The notes below the pieces were generated by a model. That model saw only the letters and a program-made list of their open reading frames with translations, was not told the DNA's origin and ran no database searches. This document shows positions 5,412 to 9,562 of a stretch of DNA of 9,562 nt, one piece after another. The stretch lies in NCBI GenBank assembly GCA_026196445.1, contig JAPHTE010000087.1, positions 1 to 9,562 on the forward strand, read 5' to 3'. The DNA comes from Lysobacterales bacterium. Its GTDB lineage: Bacteria; Pseudomonadota; Gammaproteobacteria; Xanthomonadales; SZUA-36. Position 1 is the first letter of the stretch; every line of letters begins with the position of its first letter. Both the position numbers and the translations under genes were made by a program.

Positions 5412-7046
5412 CTATTCCCAGTGTGCTAATAATTTCGGGTCTTCTATCGAGGCCGTCATCAGGTACAACAGGGTGTTGCGGCCGACAATCCCGTCAGCCT
5501 CCAAACCGTTGCGTGCCTGAAAACCCTTCAACCAGTTTTCAAACGCCTGATCGAACACCCTTTCCCCATGGTACGGCATCGCCACCCGGCTGGCCATTTC
5601 CATAATGGTATTAACCGCAGGCCCGTCATCGCCACGGCTCACTGCGACCGGCCAATCCGGCGCCTGTGGCCACGCGACCAGGTACTTGCCAAACCACAGC
5701 GCTTCAACGGACTGCTTGGACACCGTTTTGAGCTGATCACCGGAGCCAACCAGCAAGCGCCCATCATCGAGCCCGTGCAATAGCAGGTAAGAAGGATCCT
5801 GTTGCCTCAACAGCAGTATCACGGGTAAGTCAAGACGCTTGATTTTTGCCCAGCTGCCCTGGTCCTGCAGACAGGCGTAACCGCGGCTGGTGTCGCCGTT
5901 ACACGAGGCCTGGATCGAAAACGCAGCACCCGGGTGACGCCAGGCTTCGGCCAGCCCCTGCCAGACCAGCGGCTGGTGGTCCGCGAGCCAGTCCGCGTCC
6001 AGTTCAGGTATGGCCAATGCCTGTGGTTCCAATTGCGCCTGCTCATACAGGACAGGTTCCGCCGGCACCGGAAGATTTTCCGCTGCAAATTCCGTGGATG
6101 CTCCCATCGGCATACCTGCCACAGATGTCGGACCCAGCCAGCCGTTTTTGTTCACCAGCAGAACGATGGCGATCACCAGCACCCCCGCTGCTGCAACCAG
6201 CCACGGCCAGCGCATTCGCCTGACCTGTTTCTCGCCCAGTTGTACTTCGTTGGCCGCCGCGTGCACCATGGCGGCAGTGACATCCGCGCGTTCCTTGACA
6301 AAGGCCGCTGTCAGTGCGCGGTCTGCAATGATGTTGATCAGGCGTGGTATGCCCTGGGAACGCTGGTACAACGCGTTCATGGCGCTGCGCCGGAACAGGT
6401 TGCGCTGGGCGCCGGCGACCTGCATGCGGTGGCGGATATACAAGTGAGTATCTTTCGGCCCTAGCGGGCTCAGATGGAAGCGCGCGGTAACACGCTGGGC
6501 CAGTTGTCGCAGGCTGCGTCTTTGCAACAACTCCCTCAGTTCAGGCTGGCCCAACAGAACAACCTGCAACAGTTTTTCCTTGCTGGTCTCCAGGTTGGTC
6601 AATAGCCTGATCTGCTCCAGCGCCTCGGGGCTCAGGTTCTGCGCTTCGTCGATTACCACCACCACGCGTTCTCCACGTTGGTGCGCTTCGAGCAGGTAAC
6701 GATTCAAGCCGTCCACGAGCAACCGCGTGCTGTCAATCGAGCCGCGGATATCGATACCCAGTTCTTCGCTGACCGCCGCCAGCAGTTCCCGGGGCGTGAC
6801 CAGCGGGTTGAGCAGCAAGGCGATGCGCGTGTTCTCGGGGACCTGTTCCAGCAGGCAACGGCACAGGGTCGTCTTGCCGGTGCCGACTTCCCCGGTCAGT
6901 TGGACAAAACCGCCGCTGCCATCCTGGCCAATACCGTATAAAAGGTGTGCGAGAGCGTCCCGGTGACGTTGGCTGAGATAAACGAAGGCCGGGTCGGGGG
7001 TAATTGAGAACGGTGCTTCATCGAGTCCAAAGTAGCGTAAGTACAT
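5412..7046 (-). CDS. gspA: GspA/ExeA-type AAA+ ATPase with peptidoglycan-binding domain
   Basis: Inner-membrane ATPase that works with GspB to place the type II secretin across the cell wall. Domains of the 544-residue protein, in order: cytosolic ATPase at about 1-265, opening with the family signature MYLRYFGLDEAPFSITPDP, Walker A GEVGTGKT (52-59), Walker B VVVVIDEAQ (128-136; Asp133, Glu134), sensor region LLGQPEL, and arginines at QLAQRVTARF; a single membrane segment (279-298); a linker; a periplasmic C39-peptidase-like region (about 365-462) that seems to lack catalytic residues; and a peptidoglycan-binding domain at about 485-535 (FENWLKGFQARNGLEADGIVGRNT split around the family Asp-Gly). 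On its strand GAGG lies 9 bases before the ATG, supporting this start. It heads a likely four-gene operon. Other ExeA-like ATPases, such as transposition or polysaccharide-export types, are excluded by the adjacent gspB and the C-terminal domain. Confidence 0.93.
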   Translation of the reverse strand: MYLRYFGLDEAPFSITPDPAFVYLSQRHRDALAHLLYGIGQDGSGGFVQLTGEVGTGKTTLCRCLLEQVPENTRIALLLNPLVTPRELLAAVSEELGIDIRGSIDSTRLLVDGLNRYLLEAHQRGERVVVVIDEAQNLSPEALEQIRLLTNLETSKEKLLQVVLLGQPELRELLQRRSLRQLAQRVTARFHLSPLGPKDTHLYIRHRMQVAGAQRNLFRRSAMNALYQRSQGIPRLINIIADRALTAAFVKERADVTAAMVHAAANEVQLGEKQVRRMRWPWLVAAAGVLVIAIVLLVNKNGWLGPTSVAGMPMGASTEFAAENLPVPAEPVLYEQAQLEPQALAIPELDADWLADHQPLVWQGLAEAWRHPGAAFSIQASCNGDTSRGYACLQDQGSWAKIKRLDLPVILLLRQQDPSYLLLHGLDDGRLLVGSGDQLKTVSKQSVEALWFGKYLVAWPQAPDWPVAVSRGDDGPAVNTIMEMASRVAMPYHGERVFDQAFENWLKGFQARNGLEADGIVGRNTLLYLMTASIEDPKLLAHWE

Positions 7047-7243
7047 ATTTCAGGCCCTCAGCCTCTTTGTCCGTCACCAGGTGATTAATCTACTCTGTGC
7101 ATGAAGACAACGGCCTTCAGCGGATGTTCAAGTGTAGTCACAAGCCGCCCCGAGTCCAAGCGGCGAATCCGGCAAATGGGCACAAATATATGAATCCGGA
7201 CAAAAAAAATGCAAACAAATATGTAAAAAATACGCAACAGACC

Positions 7244-7273
7244 TTGCCCAGGGAATATCAGGGAAGCTAGAAT
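7244..7273 (+). promoter_or_regulatory. Candidate sigma70-type promoter for coxBA
   Basis: TTGCCC (7244-7249) and TAGAAT (7268-7273) match the -35 and -10 consensus at 4 of 6 and 5 of 6 positions, with an 18-base spacer. The A-rich run at about 7200-7232 lies where an UP element would sit. Transcription would start near 7280 and give a leader of about 190 bases before coxB. A second possible -10, TATACT at 7374-7379, has no good -35. This is read by eye only. Confidence 0.4.
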
Positions 7274-7288
7274 CGGCGGCTGTGTTTG

Positions 7289-7310
7289 CCGGTTACATTA
7301 CAAAAACCGG
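7289..7310. repeat. Inverted repeat CCGGTT-N10-AACCGG
   Basis: Perfect six-base arms (7289-7294 and 7305-7310) with a 10-base spacer. It lies just after the predicted start of the coxBA transcript, where an operator would act. The arms are short enough that chance is a real alternative. Confidence 0.35.
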
Positions 7311-7390
7311 ATATTTCCACTAGCTGCCTGGCTTGAAAATGCGCCGGGTGTGCTTCCAAGTGTTTGTTTAACATATACTATTTTTTACGT

Positions 7391-7402
7391 CGTTGAACAA
7401 CG
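7391..7402. repeat. Perfect 12-base palindrome CGTTGAACAACG
   Basis: CGTTG-AA-CAACG is fully self-complementary. It lies in the coxB leader, shortly after the alternative -10 TATACT (7374-7379). It could be a regulator half-site pair; no specific regulator is recognised. Confidence 0.3.
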
Positions 7403-7432
7403 CCAGGGGGAAATACATTTTCGAACGGCAAT

Positions 7433-7451
7433 GAAAATGATAACGATTTCT
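7433..7451 (+). promoter_or_regulatory. Fur-box-like sequence upstream of coxB
   Basis: GAAAATGATAACGATTTCT matches the 19-base Fur consensus GATAATGATAATCATTATC at 13 of 19 positions, with the left half (AATGATAA) strongest. It ends 20 bases before the coxB ATG, downstream of the best promoter, so binding would act as a roadblock or on a nearer promoter. The match is moderate and AT-rich sequence can produce it by chance. Confidence 0.3.
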
Positions 7452-7471
7452 ATATCGAGGCCCAAGGTTTA

Positions 7472-8656
7472 ATGAAAAAGGAAAATACTGTCATCGTAGC
7501 CCTCGCCGTCCTGGCCGCCCTGGTGGCTGCTGCCTGGCTGGTGCTGGTGGCCCCGTCGTACACGGGTAACGAGGTCAACATGACGCGTGGTGTGACGCAA
7601 CAAAGCGCCGACCACTTCGACCTGCACATGATCGTGCTGTGGGTTTGCGTGGTTATCGGTATCGGCGTGTTCACGGTCATGTTCACGTCGATCGTCCTGC
7701 ACCGCAAATCACGCGGTTTCGAAGCCGCCAAGTTCAGCCATTCGACCAAGGCTGAAATCATCTGGACCGTTATCCCGGTGCTGATCCTGGTCGCCATGGC
7801 GGTGCCGGCAACCATGGCGCTGGTGCGCATGGAGGACTCATCGGACGCCGACATGACCATCAAGATCACAGGCTTTCAGTGGCGCTGGAAGTACGAGTAC
7901 CTCGATGAGGGCATCAGCTTCATCTCCGCCCTGGATCCGGATTCAAACGCTGCGCGCCGACTCGACTCCGGTATCGCCGCGGAGGCCGTTGACAACTACC
8001 TGCTCGATGTCGACAAGCCGCTGGTGCTGCCCGTGGGCCGGAAAATTGAGTTCCTCATCACTGCCGATGACGTGATCCACTCCTGGTGGGTGCCGGCCTT
8101 CGGTTGGAAACGCGACGCTATACCCGGTTTCGTCAACCAGGCCTGGACCAAGATCGAGGAGCCCGGAATCTACCGTGGTCAGTGCGCCGAGCTGTGCGGC
8201 AAGGACCATGGCTTCATGCCCATCGTGGTCCACGCGGTGCCGGAAGAAGAGTATGCGGCCTGGGTGAGCACCCAACTGGCTGGTAACGAGCGTCAGCAAC
8301 AGGACAGCCAGCGTCTGTGGACCCGCGCTGAATTAATGCAACATGGCCAGGAGGTGTACGAAAGAGTTTGCGCCACCTGTCACCAGGCCGATGGCAAAGG
8401 TCTGCCGCCTGCCTTCCCTGCACTCGCTGGCAGCAGAGTCGCCACGGGGCCAATCGGGGCCCAGATCGACGTGGTGATGAACGGGCGCCCCGGTACGGCC
8501 ATGACCGCCTGGCGCAGTGTTCTGACCGACGCTGACATTGCAGCCACGCTGACTTACACCCGCAATGCATTCGGCAACAACATGGGTGATGTCGTGCAAC
8601 CCATCACCATCGCTGGACTGAACAACCAGGTTGAACAACAGGGAACTGCTCCATGA
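7472..8656 (+). CDS. coxB: Cytochrome c oxidase subunit II with CuA site and fused C-terminal cytochrome c domain
   Basis: Takes electrons at the binuclear CuA centre on the periplasmic side of the inner membrane and passes them to haem a in subunit I. The 394-residue protein has an N-terminal hydrophobic segment (about 8-27, probable signal), two membrane helices (about 53-76 and 96-118), then the cupredoxin domain with ITGFQWRWKYEY. The CuA ligands are all present: His203 (DVIHSWW), Cys238, Glu240, Cys242, His246 and Met249 (GQCAELCGKDHGFM). A class I cytochrome c domain follows at about 285-375, with the haem site CATCH (Cys300, Cys303, His304) and probable axial Met344 in GRPGTAMTAW. This fused layout is common in proteobacterial caa3/aa3 oxidases. 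GAGG (7457-7460) and AAGG (7464-7467) precede the ATG. Its stop overlaps the coxA start by ATGA. Confidence 0.96.
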   Translation: MKKENTVIVALAVLAALVAAAWLVLVAPSYTGNEVNMTRGVTQQSADHFDLHMIVLWVCVVIGIGVFTVMFTSIVLHRKSRGFEAAKFSHSTKAEIIWTVIPVLILVAMAVPATMALVRMEDSSDADMTIKITGFQWRWKYEYLDEGISFISALDPDSNAARRLDSGIAAEAVDNYLLDVDKPLVLPVGRKIEFLITADDVIHSWWVPAFGWKRDAIPGFVNQAWTKIEEPGIYRGQCAELCGKDHGFMPIVVHAVPEEEYAAWVSTQLAGNERQQQDSQRLWTRAELMQHGQEVYERVCATCHQADGKGLPPAFPALAGSRVATGPIGAQIDVVMNGRPGTAMTAWRSVLTDADIAATLTYTRNAFGNNMGDVVQPITIAGLNNQVEQQGTAP

Positions 8657-9562
8657 CCACTGAAGTGATACACACCAACGGCCATGCCGACCACGACCAT
8701 CATGATCACAAGCCCAGTGGTTTCCTTGACCGCTGGTTGTTTACTACCAATCACAAAGACATCGGCACGCTGTACCTGATTTTCTCGCTGACGATGTTCT
8801 TCATCGGCGGCGCGATGGCAATGGTCATCAGGGCCGAGTTGTTCATGCCCGGCCTGCAACTGGTCGAACCCGATTTCTTTAACCAGATGACCACCATGCA
8901 CGCGCTGATCATGGTATTCGGCGCCGTGATGCCGGCCTGGGTGGGTTTTGCCAACTGGCTGATACCGATGATGATCGGCGCACCCGACATGGCGCTGCCA
9001 CGCATGAACAACTGGAGCTTCTGGATCCTGCCGTTCGCCTTTACCATGCTGCTGTCCACGCTGTTCATGGATTCCGGCGGCCCCGCGGCAGGCTGGACGC
9101 TGTACCCGCCGCTGGTGTTGCAGACCGGCACCAGCTTCGCCTTCGTGGTATTCGCGGTGCACATGATGGGGGTCTCGTCGATCATGGGTTCGATCAATAT
9201 CATCGCGACCATCTTCAACATGCGCGCACCCGGCATGACGCTGATGCGTATGCCGATGTTCGTCTGGACCTGGTTGATCACCGCGTTTTTGCTGATCGCC
9301 GTGATGCCGGTACTGGCCGGTGCGGTGACGATGCTGCTGACAGACCACTTCTTCGGCACCAACTTCTTCAATGCCGCCGGTGGCGGCGACCCGGTCATGT
9401 TCCAGCACATTTTCTGGTTCTTCGGCCACCCCGAGGTCTACATCATGATCCTGCCGGCTTTCGGCGTGATCTCGGAGATCCTGCCGACCTTCTCGCGCAA
9501 GCCCTTGTTCGGTTACGGCTCGATGGTATACGCCACCGCCACCATCGCCTTCCTGTCATTCA
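8653..9562 (+). CDS. ctaD: Cytochrome c oxidase subunit I, N-terminal part (3' end off window)
   Basis: Catalytic subunit of the aa3-type haem-copper oxidase; reduces O2 to water and pumps protons across the inner membrane. The frame stays open to the right edge: 303 codons of a family length near 530. AGGGA (8640-8644) lies 8 bases before the ATG, which overlaps the coxB stop (ATGA), indicating coupled translation. Residues 7-19 hold six His and several Asp, then LFTTNHKDIGTLYLIFS starts helix I. Key residues seen: His83 (TTMHALIMVFG, low-spin haem ligand), Asp112 and the MNN segment of the D proton channel (IGAPDMALPRMNN), GWTLYPPL, and FFGHPEVYI with CuB ligand His259, Glu261 and cross-linking Tyr263. 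The remaining CuB histidines and the haem a3 ligand lie beyond the window. These features place it in the A-type oxidases, not the cbb3 or bd types. Confidence 0.97.
   Translation, partial: MTTEVIHTNGHADHDHHDHKPSGFLDRWLFTTNHKDIGTLYLIFSLTMFFIGGAMAMVIRAELFMPGLQLVEPDFFNQMTTMHALIMVFGAVMPAWVGFANWLIPMMIGAPDMALPRMNNWSFWILPFAFTMLLSTLFMDSGGPAAGWTLYPPLVLQTGTSFAFVVFAVHMMGVSSIMGSINIIATIFNMRAPGMTLMRMPMFVWTWLITAFLLIAVMPVLAGAVTMLLTDHFFGTNFFNAAGGGDPVMFQHIFWFFGHPEVYIMILPAFGVISEILPTFSRKPLFGYGSMVYATATIAFLSF

Larger units (their letters stand above)
7047..7471. other. Divergent intergenic region between gspA and coxB
   Basis: Gene-free stretch separating the gspA group (leftward) from coxBA (rightward). I see a plausible promoter toward coxB (7244-7273), an A-rich tract just upstream of it (about 7200-7232), a direct repeat GAATCCGG at 7165-7172 and 7192-7199 (followed by CAAA and ACAAA respectively), inverted repeats at 7289-7310 and 7391-7402, and a Fur-box-like site at 7433-7451. 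On the minus strand I found no convincing -35/-10 pair for gspA. No RNA gene was recognised. Confidence 0.6.

Noticed and set aside
8554..9429. A 291-codon minus-strand frame opposite coxB/coxA, rich in His, Gln and Arg
   Set aside because: It is the mirror of the coxA coding strand, which has full family motifs; the odd composition comes from reverse reading of hydrophobic codons.

Overview
The window reads as a chromosomal segment of a free-living, aerobic gammaproteobacterium. The evidence is gene content and order: gpmI-envC-ctpA is a classic gammaproteobacterial cluster, a DUF1820-family gene is present, and there are an ExeA/GspA-GspB pair and an aa3-type oxidase whose subunit II carries a fused cytochrome c domain. 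I cannot fix the order or genus. There is no sign of phage, plasmid or antibiotic-resistance cargo. All genes look intact except the two cut by the window edges.

Layout. (1) Bases 1-3143, plus strand, tightly packed: the 3' end of gpmI (cofactor-independent phosphoglycerate mutase), envC (periplasmic amidase activator with a degenerate LytM domain) and ctpA (S41 carboxy-terminal processing protease). Gaps are 7-8 bases, so this is probably one transcript. (2) Bases 3144-3542 hold no believable gene but an unusually dense set of palindromes between convergent genes: a roughly 190-base multi-arm structure, a GTAG-type REP-like hairpin, and a nested inverted repeat of about 107 bases. This is the most unusual part of the window. 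(3) Bases 3543-7046, minus strand, transcribed from 7046 downward: gspA/exeA, gspB, a rhomboid intramembrane protease and a DUF1820 protein, with gaps of 11, 22 and 3 bases, so a likely operon. (4) Bases 7047-7471: a divergent intergenic region with a fair sigma70-type promoter facing the oxidase genes, several short inverted repeats, and a Fur-box-like sequence just before coxB. (5) Bases 7472-9562, plus strand: coxB and the first 303 codons of coxA/ctaD, overlapping by ATGA.

How they work together. EnvC and CtpA both act on cell-wall remodelling in the periplasm. GspA and GspB form the inner-membrane, peptidoglycan-binding complex that helps the type II secretion secretin GspD cross the wall and assemble; no other gsp gene is in the window. 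The rhomboid and DUF1820 genes travel with gspAB, but their link to secretion is only inferred. CoxB and CoxA are the catalytic core of a haem-copper cytochrome c oxidase; the rest of the operon would lie beyond base 9562.

I did not see a clearly new multi-gene system. The best candidate for something undescribed is the structured, gene-free block at 3150-3522.
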